The notes under the pieces are model-generated. The model was not told the DNA's origin. It saw only the letters and a list, made by a program, of their open reading frames with translations, and searched no databases. A stretch of DNA of 64,000 nucleotides. Source: Citrus sinensis (lineage: Eukaryota; Streptophyta; Magnoliopsida; Sapindales; Rutaceae). The stretch spans positions 48,773,501 to 48,837,500 of the forward strand of contig NC_068558.1 in the NCBI RefSeq assembly GCF_022201045.2. Direction: 5' to 3'. Of this stretch, positions 35,109 through 46,357 are shown piece by piece. Position 1 is the stretch's first letter. Each line of letters begins with the position of its first letter. Made by a program: the position numbers and the translations under genes.

Positions 35109-37160
35109 AATTACAAAAAAGGGTACGCTTGGAATTGACCCTAGAATTTACTTTAATTACGAGAGAATCCTTTACTCACACTCCATGAGCAAGTAATTCT
35201 GCTGCGTGTCAATAGTCAAAAGTTAACGAGCGACTTAAAGTTTGGCATGATACAACTAAACTAATGAATGTTATGGCAAAAGATGAAAAATCTTTATATG
35301 AATTTTTATTAATGTAATTTCCATTTTGACCCCTGTTTCTTTTTCTTTCGTTTTTTAATTAGGTAACTTGTTTTGTTATATTTCGTTAATTGAAAATAAT
35401 TTTTAAAAATTAAAATGCAAATGAGTGTGTTTGTAATAAATTTTACCGCATGTGATAAGATAAGATAAATGATAGGCCATGTTTTGTATTAAGATTGGAC
35501 AGTTATAACTTAAAGTACAATATTAAAATGTTTACTAAATAATATCTGTTGTGATTTAAAAATTAAGATTTGTTTGGAATTGTAATGAAATAAATTATTA
35601 ATTGAAAAAGTTGCTTAGTGTTTAGTAGACTATGTTGTTACAAACTTACAATTGTTGTGAGTTTGAAAAGTGTGTACATATGTTTGATCTATTTTATTAC
35701 AAAAGTATTATTTTATTGTATAATAAACAAAATAGACATAAATCTAAATTGCCTTTTATTTATATTATGGTTTATGATGGTTCAAATATTAAGGTTAAAA
35801 TAGAAACTTCAAGAAGGTGAATGGCTATCTAATAAGCTACTTATAAAGAACAACCTCTTTTAAGAATAACAGTCAAATTAGAGAGAAATAAATAGTTTTT
35901 AAAAAATTTATTGAACAATATTTTAGCTAAATCTTAAGAAATAAATTGCTTATAACATTTCAATCTCAATTTTGAACGCATTAATTTGATTTCATTTACT
36001 ATTTATATCATGAAGCTCATAATATTTTGTTGTTATTGTCAAAATTGTTATTTAAAAATCAAATTTACTATAAATTTTGACATTTATTTCATAATATAGT
36101 TTTTTTATAGCAATTGTAACTAAAAAACTACAATACATCAATATCAAACAAGACCATAGTGCTTTCATATGACACGAGTGTTAAAATTATAAATTAATTT
36201 TGTTTTCTTGAATATGTCATACTCTCGTATGTATTTCGCTCTATACACATCACATATGAATATATGTGTTACTGAAAAAATGAGTTAATAAACACATATA
36301 ACATTTGTATATGGATTTGAATAGGACACGGCTATTTGTTTTATTAATTATAATTTAATGGATTAATAAATACATTTTATTTTTAAAATAGACTAAAATA
36401 GAGTTCAAATTTACTGGCAAGACTTGTAGTTTCAAAAAAAATTGGGATCACTTTTTGAATATTTTGAATTTATTAATTTCATATTTTTTAGAATCCAAAT
36501 GAAAATCAACAACTTATTGTATTTTTCAGCCCTCATCTCATATTTAAGGCTGATGAATTCCAGTCTCGGAAGAAATATTGAATTGTATTTATTGGTATTT
36601 ACATTGCATTCTCTAGCGTAATATTAAATTTAAAAAAAAAAAAACTGTTTGGAAGGACAGAGAGGGGCAATTGCGTAATATTAAATTTTATGATTTCTTT
36701 AAAGTTTAAAGTTAATGTCCAGCCAATCCCGTTCTCTCATAGACTGCAGCGTTACTTCACACAAGCAAAATAGGTAGAGATTTCAGATTTGCATATCTCA
36801 CAAAATAGTCTCTCACTAAATTATTGTGTTTGCTTGTGTTTATTAACCATAAAAAGGAAAAAAAATCGAAATTTACAGTGTTTGATTTTTGTTTTTGAAG
36901 CATACAGTGTTTGAGTTAAATATATTTAAAAGAAGAAGAAAAAAAACTCTTCTTAACATATGCTTTTGGAGGAACTAGGTATTTAGAGCTTATACCTAGA
37001 TAAGATTTCTACCCAATTAAAGACAAAATATTAAATTTCGTTGACATTTTATTAAAGAAGTTCAGTTTGGCCCATGCCCATTTTACAACGGACCCAAACA
37101 AACAATGGAAATGTATTATAAAACGGCGCCGTTTGCACTGGGACAAGTTGGAAAACAAAA
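35109..37160. other. AT-rich intergenic with possible DNA-transposon relic 35475-36154
   Basis: No gene. GGCCATGTTTTGTATTAAGATTG at about 35477 and the complement of about 36154-36132 (GGTCTTGTTTGATATTGATGT) look like imperfect terminal inverted repeats of one element of about 680 bp. Only an ATA at each side could be a target duplication, so the call is weak. Confidence 0.35.
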
Positions 37161-37248
37161 TCCGACCTGCCGGATTCGAACCAGCGACCTAAGGATGACA
37201 GCTTATTACTACTACAGTCCTCCGCTCTGCCAACTGAGCTAAGGTCGG
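37161..37248 (-). tRNA. tRNA-Tyr(GUA) with 15-nt intron
   Basis: On the minus strand: acceptor stem CCGACCT/AGGTCGG with discriminator A, A box TAGCTCAGTTGG, anticodon loop CTGTAG, B box GGTTCGAATCC. After removing TAGTAATAAGCTGTC, which lies just 3' of the anticodon region as in all plant tRNA-Tyr genes, the mature tRNA is 73 nt. CCA is not encoded, as usual in nuclear genes. The pairing is complete, so it should be functional. Confidence 0.96.
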
Positions 37249-37319
37249 GCGTTGACAACTGCTTCACTAAATTATTTATTACCATGATTCCTCCGATTGC
37301 AAAAACCAAAACAGAGTTT

Positions 37320-38808
37320 TGTGCCTGCAAAGCAAACTGCGTATAAGCTTGATGAACAAGATTTACTAATCTGGCACTTGTTACCCAACAGTCAACACCC
37401 TTGACTTCTATATATACTGACCCTCCTGGGATGAAACATGCGGCTGAGCAAAATCAAAAGAACGCCCTTGGATTGATGAGGTAGTTGCATGGAGATGAAG
37501 CCACGTTCCCCTCCCAATAATCCATTGAAACTTCCAACCTGATGTATGTAGAATGGCTTTATTACCAGCATATGATTTATAAAAGGTTACAGTAAATCAC
37601 TAAACACATTGAACAGATGAAGAGTAGTGTATCGTAACGTGCACACAAGTAACACATAACGATAAAAATTAATAATAATAATAATATTAATAATAAGGAC
37701 AGACATCAACAAAAAGAAAACAAAATAAAATAGAATTTCTACCAATTCAATATGCAAGTGAGCTAAACGAAAAGAAAAACAATCAATATCGGGGATGTAT
37801 AAATTTATCCCACAACAAGAACCAAGCTATTAGTAATCAAAAAGACAAAAGTCCATCGATAAGTTTAAAATAATTAAATAATAATTAGAATCTTACTTTT
37901 AATCATAATTGTTCAAAATTAAAGTATTCTCTACATAAATACCTTTTAGAATATTTAACTTTAAAGCATTTCGTATGACGAAAAATAAGTTATTAAGAAG
38001 TATGAATATAGCTAAGCTAGGGCCCTTCTATATTTAGCCATTTTAGCTAATCTTGAATTCTCACTATTGAATAAGTAAGAAACAACATAAATCTTTCACT
38101 TTCTTCCACCAAAGAAAAGTGAATAAATACACTTTAATTTATTGCTTCATAACACTATCTCACAAATGGGTAATAATTATATGTTTGTCCACTTTATTTA
38201 ATTAACTAGTTAATATCATATGGACCATACATTGCATTTCTTACAATAAACACGCAATACGTAGAAATAGGCCAATCGAATAAAACAAGAGCGATTAACT
38301 TTGAATTCGCACGACTCCACTAGAAAGAACACAAATAAGAAAATAAAACTTAAATCAAGTTCATATTAATTTGATCAATGGAAAGAGCAGCTTTGAGCAA
38401 CATTGAGCTTGTATGATCTTTTCAATCAAGTGAAGCAAGTATCAATTCTTTAATCTTTGTATCCCGATAAGCCATGTGTACATAAACACTCCAAAAGCGA
38501 GTGAAGCAAACCTATTGTTTCATTTCTACCAATTTCTCCACATTTTCCAATTCAATGTCTAAAACTTTTCAGACAATATGGCTTCAAACAAAGTTAAGAT
38601 CAAATGTAATTATGCTTTCAGAATAACTTGAGAATAAGAAGCTCTCCCCGGCCAAGCAGCTCTCAACATTAAATGCTAGAGTCATTTCCCACTTTCTACC
38701 AAAGACAGACGTCTCAGACCCCTTCACCTCCCAAAAAACTAAGAACAGTCCGAAATCAAGTGATCACCGAGCTCTACACTAATCACTCCATCAGGCGCAA
38801 ATTACATT
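37320..38808 (-). pseudogene. Decayed partial duplicate of BRM exon 2 start plus intron 1
   Basis: Runs parallel to 33006-34317 of the BRM gene, same orientation. Shared stretches include gcctgcaaagca...gtataagcttgatgaac (37322 on; BRM 33010 on), ccttgacttctat, gagcaaaatcaaa, aataaaacaagagc (38280; BRM 33778) and gagaataagaagctc (38629; BRM 34127). The exon part carries several indels and stop-making changes, and the intron part is as well conserved as the exon part, so no coding function survived. About 390 bp (about 37858-38250) has no counterpart in BRM and looks inserted. It is the product of a genomic, not RNA-mediated, duplication because intron 1 is included. Confidence 0.85.
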
Positions 38809-39319
38809 GCTGGGCCGGGCTTTCTGGCCCAGTTGCCATCCCTAAGCCACGACATTATAGATGGGTTCATGGGGACATCGTTCCATTTTCGTCGAGCCCA
38901 ACTTTGCTCCCTTTCTTTGTCCTTTTTGGTCATGTTAAAATAACTGAGCTAACCCTGTATGTATAAAGTATAAACCAAATCCAGACAAGAGTAACAAAGT
39001 GAAACAACAGAAGGGTAAATACGACAGTTTATACTGGAAAAGTAGTCTTTTGTAAGACCGACAAGCATTGCTAAAAGCAAATGATCATTATATTAAGAGC
39101 TTAACCCGTTCGGTACCCTTTTTCAAGCCGTGTTTTCGTTTTCATTTTTATAATACACACATAAAACATGTTCGAGTGGATTTTTTTCACAAAACAAATT
39201 ACAAAACACAAAATTCGGATTCATTATTATAACTACGCAACTGAAAACAAGTTAAAACATGTTCTCCAAATTTTACAGACTAAACCTAAAAATGAATTAA
39301 AAAATAAAAGAAAAATTGT

Positions 39320-39720
39320 GACCTCCTCCTTATCTCTTCACTGCCGCTCTCTCTTCCCCGCAGCTTTCTTCATCCAGTTGCAGCAAATCTGCACTCTCTC
39401 CCTTTCCCTTATCTTCATCCAACATCTTTCTCTCTCTTTATTTCTCCCGATCCACTCTCTCCTCCTTATCTCTTCACTGCCTCTCTCTCTTCCCCCTTCC
39501 CCCGCAGCCTTCTTGATTCAGTTGCAGCAAATCTGCAGTCTCTCCCTTTCCTCAGCAAATCTGCACTCTCACCCACTGCAGTTGTTGTGTTTCCGCCATA
39601 GCCGCTGCTGCTGTGTTTCCTCCATAGCCGCCGCTGCTCTGTTTCCGCTACTGCTCAGCCGTTGCTGCTCGTCTTCACCCAGCTGAAGTTGCTCTCCCAG
39701 ATCTGTCACTTGCCAGTATT
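39320..39720. repeat. Internal diverged direct repeats, CT/GC-rich
   Basis: The phrase ctccttatctcttcactgcc occurs at about 39326 and 39461 (spacing about 134 bp), each followed by cccgcagc.ttcttgattcagttgcagcaaatctgca-type sequence. The piece agcaaatctgcactctc appears three times. A second short repeat of ccatagccgc(cg)ctgctgtgtttcc follows. Open frames through it are low-complexity artefacts. Confidence 0.6.
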
Positions 39721-40280
39721 TTTTTTTTAAGTTAAAAACAATCCACAAAATGTCGCTGCTGCTGTTTGGCATGTTTTGCTTCTGTAAGCATAGACATCAT
39801 TCTTTGGAAACCAATTTAAAATGAAAAAAAAAGGACATTATAATTTACAAGATTTTTAACTTAATTAACTTTTAAATATTTCTTAAAGTAGGATGTTTTT
39901 AGACAGCGATGAATTTGTATATATGACATTTAGAATGAAAAAAAAAAGCCTGAGAATTTAATAAAAATTTTCAGAAATTATTGGAGTGATTTTAATTGTT
40001 TTTAATAGCATGTAAAGATGATATTGTTCACGATTGTCATTGCCATGATATTTTTACTCCAAATTCCATTTTGTTGATGATGCACAAGTTGAATTTATTG
40101 CCTGTCACTCCAATTTTTTTTTTTTTTTTTACAGAGAAAAAGCATTAGGCAAATTGGACTTTTGTTATTAGAGAGAAATAAAGATTTTTCAAGCTTAGCC
40201 ATGAATAGAATTCAATCAAACAATCTGTAATTTCAATTTATTGCTTTAGATGGAATTCACAATTTGAATTTATTGCCTTT

Positions 40281-40448
40281 GATAGGTTATTTGGAGATTT
40301 TGATGTGCAAGATTTGATTACCAACGAAGAAGACACTAGTAGGTCACTTATTAATATTGATTTATCTCTTGCAAGTGTCGTAGAGATGAATACTATAAGA
40401 GATAGAATTGGAGCTTCTATGTGGCATGATTACATACTTAATGCATAA
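40281..40448 (+). pseudogene. C-terminal relic of PIF/Harbinger (ALP1-like) transposase
   Basis: A 55-codon frame ends in TAA, with the C-terminal peptide MNTIRDRIGASMWHDYILNA. The pattern M..(L/I)RD.I...MW.DY is typical of the end of plant Harbinger/ALP1-like nucleases. The DDE catalytic part is not recognisable upstream, so the protein is dead. Family call rests on this short motif and on the surrounding TIR/TSD. Confidence 0.5.
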
Positions 40449-41037
40449 TGTCTATCATGTAATTTTTTTATAATTATTTTATTTAAATTATGTGTTGTAA
40501 TATATATCTTAATTATGGTGTAAAAATAATGATAATGTAAAACTTTTTTTTAATTAATGTTAATTCTAAAACTTTATTATCATGTTATTTTTTTTACAAT
40601 AATTTTGTTTAAATTATTATGTTGTATTTGTGTATGTATTAGCTAAATAATTATTTTATAACTATAAATATGACGTAAATACAAGTAAAAACTGTTTTTG
40701 AAAAAAGTACTACCCAACGCATATTTTCTATTTTTATTATTTTCAATTGTGTTTACCGAAAGCATATTATTATTTTCAGTTTTAAAATACAAAATATAAA
40801 AAATGATACCAAACACGTACTTAAATTCAAAATTCGAAGTATTTAAATTCAAAATTCGAAATACAGCAACTGCAAAATATCATTTTCATTTTCATTTTTA
40901 TTCTTAGAAAATACAAATTGAAACAATACCAAACGGGCCTAAACTATCTGAAGGGATCAAATTTCATACAAATAGAGTTCAACAAGCAAATTTGATACAA
41001 GTTCAGCTTTCTGATAAGCAAGCCCCATATACAAGCA

Positions 41038-44000
41038 TTAGTCAACTGAAACTGGTTGCATGTTCTCAGCTTCTTTCCTGAGTTCTTGAAACAGAGCAGA
41101 TGACAAGTATCGCTCCCCAAAGCTCGCATGAACAGTCTGAATTCAAGCCAATAACAGTACTTACTAAAATGGAACACTCAATATATTGATAATTTATTCA
41201 TTTGAAGGCAGAATATATCGTACCACAATAAGTTTGCCTTTGTTCTCTGGCATGCTAGCAAGTCTTAGGGCTGCCACTGTATTGGCACCAGATGATATTC
41301 CAACCTACATAAACCAGAACATTGACATTGGGTTGAAAAGAACTTGAACTAGTATAATTAGGCAGCCGAGCAGAAGTATCATATTACCATAAGCCCTTCC
41401 TTCAATGCCAGTTCCCTGGCCATTTTTACTGCATCGTCACTACTAACCTGCCATATGAATATTTTTTTCAGCATCAAAGATAATTCCTTCCTTTAGGGTG
41501 CGTTTGACACACTGCATTGTATTATGCTGTATTACATTATTTTAATGCTGGTGTATTGTATTAGCACTGTATTATAATAATGTTATACAATGTTTGGTGC
41601 TACACTGTACTGTATTATTTTTTAAATTAATTTAAATTAAATATTATATTATATTAATGTTTTATATTATATTAATATATTTAAATTGCATTAATATTTT
41701 ATGTTATTATTTATATTATTATTAATTTTAAATTAATATTATTCATATTTAAATATTTTTATTAGTTATAATAAGTTATAAATTATTAATAAATTATAAT
41801 GTAAAAATAAAAAATATACTATTATTGAATGATAAATTATTTATTTATTAATTTATATTAATAATTATAATATAAAAATAAATAAAATAAAAATATTATA
41901 TTAAATTAAAAACTATATTTATTTATTATTTTAGTATTATAATAATAATAAAGCAAAAAGCAAAAGTTAAAAGCAAAAAAAAAAAAAAAAAAAAAACAAA
42001 GCTAATGCGTCAGTTGACGCATTAGCCTCCCACCCCAATCCCTTGCAATTTTGTTCCAAACATGAGTTTGGTATTATTTTAATGTGAACAGTATTATAAT
42101 ACCTCCTTAATACTACAACCAAACACACCCTTAGGGGAGTGTAATAGTTTGAGCATTAGCAATAGAACTTACCTCGAGAACCTTTTCCATCACATCCATG
42201 TCTAGTATATCTGGTTTGAATCCAACGCCATTGCCAGTAATGAGATGAGGACCTATTTCAATTGAAAAATATTGTCAAACTAGCAGCTTCTTTATCTATG
42301 ATAAAGGATTCAACAGAGGCTAAAGTAACTCAAAATCCAACAAAGGATTAGGACAATGCTTGCCTGGTTTGCCCCCATTCAATATATTACTTTCAGCTGG
42401 TTCCACTCCATAGATCTATGATATTGAAAACAAAGATACTAATGAGTAACAAGGAAAGAAAACCAAAATTTACAACTCCTCTGGCCTTGTAGCAGATTGA
42501 GTCTCTGTCTTAGTCTTTTTTTAGAATATTACGATTTATTGTGACATACAATTATATTGAATCACCAATTAAATAACTACCTTAACATTAGGATTTTGAG
42601 ATTTAAGATACTGCCCGACACCAGAGACTGTTCCTCCACTACCGATTCCCATTACAAAGATGTCTACTTGTCCCATCGTATCCTCCCATATCTCAGGACC
42701 AGTTGTCTCAAAATGAACCTATTTTCATCCATCAGAGGGCACAATCTAATCATAAACTTACTCTTGTGCAAGTAGACAAATAAATAAATAAGAAAAGAGT
42801 TCAGTACCCGCGTATTGGCAGGATTTGAAAATTGTTGAAGCATGAAAGCATTTGGTGTGGATTCCAAAAGTTCTTGAGCCTTCTTAACAGTTCCTCCCAT
42901 CCCCTTGGCTGGATCTGTGAGGATTAAATCAGCTCCAAATGCTCTCATTGTCACTCTCCTCTCCAAGCTTGTATAAGAGGGCATAGTTAGAACCATCTTA
43001 TACCCTTTCATTGCTGCCATAAACGCCATGCTTATTCCCATGTTCCCTGACGTGGGCTCTATGATAGTGGTCTAATGATTCAATAGCACAAGTTTGATAA
43101 AAACGTAAAGCTGCAGTCCGATAGTTCGAGGATAAACATATAAAACAACTGAGTGCAGTTCTCTATTTTTTCAGCTGACCTTTCCGGGAGAAATTAAGTT
43201 TTTATTTTCTGCATCTTCGAGCATGGCCACTGCTGGTCTGGTGATAGAGTTCAAATAAGTAATCTATCCTATAGAAATCTTATGATGGTATTAAAAAAGT
43301 CAGAATTTAGCTGTGGCAACAAAGAATAAAAAGATTCAAAAATACCTGTCCTTGATGCTAGCAGTGGGTTGGAACATTTCTTGCTTGACAGCAATATAAG
43401 CTCCACATCCTTCACTGACTTTGTTAAGAAACACAAGCGGGGTTCTTCCAATGAGCTGAAAGTGGAGCAATGAAAGCAAATTTAATCAGTTAAGACAATT
43501 CCATAATTAAATGTATTCCAAGACAATTTCAACCATCCAAAATGCAAAATTCATGTACAGTGAAGTACTTCGACATCAATACTTTTTATACAGCAAAAAT
43601 TCATAAAATTCAAGAGTCAGTAAGCCAATCGAGATTAAATTTCTAATGGCAAAAGATTCATATAATTAATTTCTAAAAGCTGACCACATATTGCTGAAAT
43701 GAGCATTTCTTTTAAATTAAATGGCTATATTTCTAGGGCGCCCGACATGATGGCACTTGCAAGATCATCATTATAGATGCACGAACACTATAATTTTTTT
43801 TTTTGTTTTTTTTTATCAAATACTTAGAAAAAAAGTACTTTTTGTGTATTTATTTATTTTTTTATTATTTGAATGCTAACTCAAAAGACACTCCTTCTCC
43901 ACACATCCAAACATTTCCAGCTCGCGCCAATAAGTATCCAAAATCAAAAGTTAAAAATGGTAACGCAGAATTATTCAGATTTTAACTTCTAAGCAAAAAT

Positions 44001-44507
44001 AAACCTGATTGGTGAGTGATATTATTAAAGGAGATAATAGACCAAAACGAAATTGAAATAAATCAATAATGAATATATACTGGAATAACGTTCGGTTTAT
44101 ACGTGTCAGCAGCGCGTAACAGAGCAGACTCTGTCCCGCTCAGGCATTAGATAATGTTAAAAATAAATTTTTTTATATTTATTTTTCCATTAAAGAATTG
44201 TTATGGCATGAAAGGAAAAAAAATGATGAAAAGGGACAAATTGAAAATGAAAAAATAAGTTTTGAAAAGGGAGAAAACAGAAGTAAAGAAAGAAACAGAG
44301 GGAGATATATAATTAAATTGAAATTACCTGGGAAACATCTCTCTTGATGTTGGTAGCTGGAAGATCCTTGGGCAAATCTCTGAGTCTCTGAGCAAAAGAT
44401 GAAGAATCAACCGGCGCCGGCTGTGAGGAGACCAGTCTTCTCATCAACATGGGTTCGCTGCATGTTAAGGCTCTTTTCTTCAAGAAACTCCTCAAAGCAG
44501 CAGCCAT
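41038..44507 (-). CDS. CYSC1: Bifunctional L-3-cyanoalanine synthase/cysteine synthase, mitochondrial
   Basis: PLP-dependent beta-substituted alanine synthase; converts cysteine plus cyanide to beta-cyanoalanine and H2S, removing cyanide made with ethylene. Ten exons, high to low: 44328-44507, 43346-43455, 43180-43237, 42808-43071, 42581-42718, 42364-42415, 42173-42252, 41388-41447, 41224-41304, 41038-41136; in frame, 373 aa. An Arg/Ser-rich N-terminus (residues 1 to about 40) fits a mitochondrial presequence. PLP lysine Lys95 is in [11 protein letters not shown]; the substrate loop TSGNMG is at 123-128 and the phosphate-binding [10 protein letters not shown] at about 226-235. The [14 protein letters not shown] and [11 protein letters not shown] variants are those of CAS rather than cytosolic OAS-TL. 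Intron 6 has a GC donor. Intron 7 carries a 635-bp Tourist-like element. Confidence 0.94.
41496..42130. mobile_element. Tourist-like (PIF/Harbinger) element in CAS intron 7, TSD TTA
   Basis: Left GGGTGCGTTTGACACACTGC and the complement of the right end GGGTGTGTTTGGTTGTAGTA are terminal inverted repeats, with TTA just outside each (41493-41495 and 42131-42133). The interior is extremely AT-rich apart from a GC-richer piece at about 42000-42065. It has no coding capacity. It lies between exons 7 and 8. Confidence 0.8.
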
Positions 44508-44856
44508 TTTTAATAATAATGGAGGTTGGAGGAGGAACTTTAAATTTGAGCAAAAATAATAATTCACTCTTTACAAGAACCACTCCCACTTCCACCAGCA
44601 CTTGCAGCGGATAACAAATTAAGGCTCTGAGTGTGGTGATGGTAGTATGTAGAAGGTGCGTGGTGGTCACTGAATCCGGAGCCCCCCTTTTATACTAATT
44701 TCTTTGTTTTTAACGTAACGAAAACTAAAATGGCCTCGTTAATAGGGATCGAGGTTGGTGGTGGGACAAGCACGAAGGAATCATCATGACGTTCATTCAT
44801 TTATTTTTATTACCATTTTTTTTGCTATTTCGCTCGCCGAAATATACATATACATC

Positions 44857-44889
<33 letters not shown>
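44508..44889. promoter_or_regulatory. CAS 5' UTR/promoter region, then TA repeats
   Basis: Sequence upstream of the minus-strand CAS start. A TATA-like ttatacta/tagtataaaag box (about 44688-44699, read on the minus strand as tagtataaaagg) lies about 185 bp before the ATG and is a good candidate core promoter. The stretch near 44857-44889 is a TA microsatellite. Confidence 0.5.
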
Positions 44890-44891
<2 letters not shown>

Positions 44892-45005
44892 ATCCCTCTA
44901 AGTTACATGCATGTACCTTACAACCCTCTCACATGAATAATGAGTGGACCCACTCACTATTCATGTGAGAGGGTTGTAAGGTACATGCATGTAACTTAGC
45001 ATTAA

Positions 45006-45007
<2 letters not shown>
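44890..45007. mobile_element. Mutator-type fold-back MITE copy 2, 118 bp, within TA repeats
   Basis: Same element as at 19383-19505 in the opposite orientation: GGATCCCTCTAAGTTACATG at the left corresponds to the right end of copy 1, and CTTAGCATTAACC at the right to its left end. The loop differs by a few bases. It is flanked on both sides by TATATATAT, consistent with a 9-bp duplication, but the surrounding TA microsatellite makes that unprovable. Confidence 0.85.
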
Positions 45008-45043
<36 letters not shown>

Positions 45044-46357
45044 TCCTTTCTTACATGCATGATATATACATCCTCTCACAAAAATAGTATATATGTTTTT
45101 ATATATATGTAAGATAAGAATTATATATATATATATGTGTGTGTGTGGGGGGGGGGGGCGCACGCGCGTATGTATATATAGAAGAAGAAGAAATATTATT
45201 ACCCGCTCTATGCACCCAAAGTAACATAAAATTTAGTATAAAGGCATAAAAAAATTTGTTATAGTAAATTTCATGTAGTTATTATTATTATTTTTTGTTT
45301 TTTAGTGATGATGTTCTTTTTTTTTTTACTGCTTTTTATGTACATGCCAATTTTGAAATGATGATTTGTTGTGAATAAAATAACTTATAGAGCAATGCTA
45401 TTTGCAGATGACGTTATATATAAAATTACTCCATGACCACTAAAATTTAAAAATATATATATATTACTATAAAACAAACTTATTCATTAATAAATATTGT
45501 TATTTATGCATAAGCATCTTTGATCTATTTGTCACATGTAATGTTGTCCGTGAATGTCATGCAAATAGAAATTTCCTAATTTATATACTAATTGGGTGGT
45601 ATAACTATTAAATGCCACCCTCAGATTCTGGAAACATATAAAAATAAGGAAAGGATTTGACCGCCATATATATGTATGTTAATTGTACTATTATATGTGG
45701 TAGAACCGATAAACCATTATATTTTATATGTATTCTAGTAAAGAAAATTTATTGTTTTCTTAAAGTATTACTTCTTAATTATTCATTGTTTGTTTGACAT
45801 GTATATCATATACATGTCACAAATCACATTTCACAATAAACGTTATCTCGATATTTTAACTTTATTAACTTGTCTTTTTTTATTTATTTAAGATTTAAAT
45901 CGAGATCTCCTTATTTCTCACCTTGAGGGTTCTTAAATTCTCACCTATCCACCTTTGTCTTTACCTTTGAGGGATCCAATTTCTCTTTTTTGGAGACCCT
46001 GAACCCCCTCGAGATGATATCAGTCATCAATTTCCAATATCAACAATGAACATCATTTTATTTGGACTTAAAATCTATTAGTGTGCATTGTATAGAACCT
46101 TTTCAGTTTTCAAGATAATCCCAAAAAAAAAAAAAAAAGTGACTGAAGTTAACGCAAATTTTGCAATTTTTTCTTTATGTACGATGATGTATTGTGATTT
46201 CTCAGTTCTTTGCTGAGTACAGCATTGAAGTGACTCTTACCTAACATAACAACTAGAACCAAACAGCAATTGTTTAATTAACAGATATGGCAACTAGGCC
46301 TCGTTAATGGGCCCAATCCGGAATCCCCTACGCAGGTGCTTAAGTCGGCTACCGATA
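45008..46357. other. Simple repeats and AT-rich intergenic DNA
   Basis: TA microsatellite to about 45040, then (TA)n(TG)n followed by twelve G and GCGCACGCGCG at 45124-45172. No gene seen in the rest. Confidence 0.6.

Larger units (their letters stand above)
39105..40939 (+). mobile_element. PIF/Harbinger DNA transposon, degenerate, TSD TAA
   Basis: Left end cccgttcggtac (39105 on) and the complement of the right end GGCCCGTTTGGTATTGTTTC form PIF-type terminal inverted repeats; the left has lost or changed the first two bases. TAA lies directly outside both ends (39102-39104 and 40940-40942), the usual PIF target duplication. Inside is a residual transposase C-terminus (40281-40448). The element also contains GC-richer, CT-rich repeated DNA at about 39320-39720, unlike the rest. 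Confidence 0.7.

Noticed and set aside
37052-37330. 92-codon minus-strand frame
   Set aside because: It runs across the tRNA-Tyr gene and is an artefact of it.
39168-39686. 172-codon plus-strand Ser/Leu-rich frame
   Set aside because: Follows the CT-rich diverged repeats inside the PIF relic; low complexity throughout.
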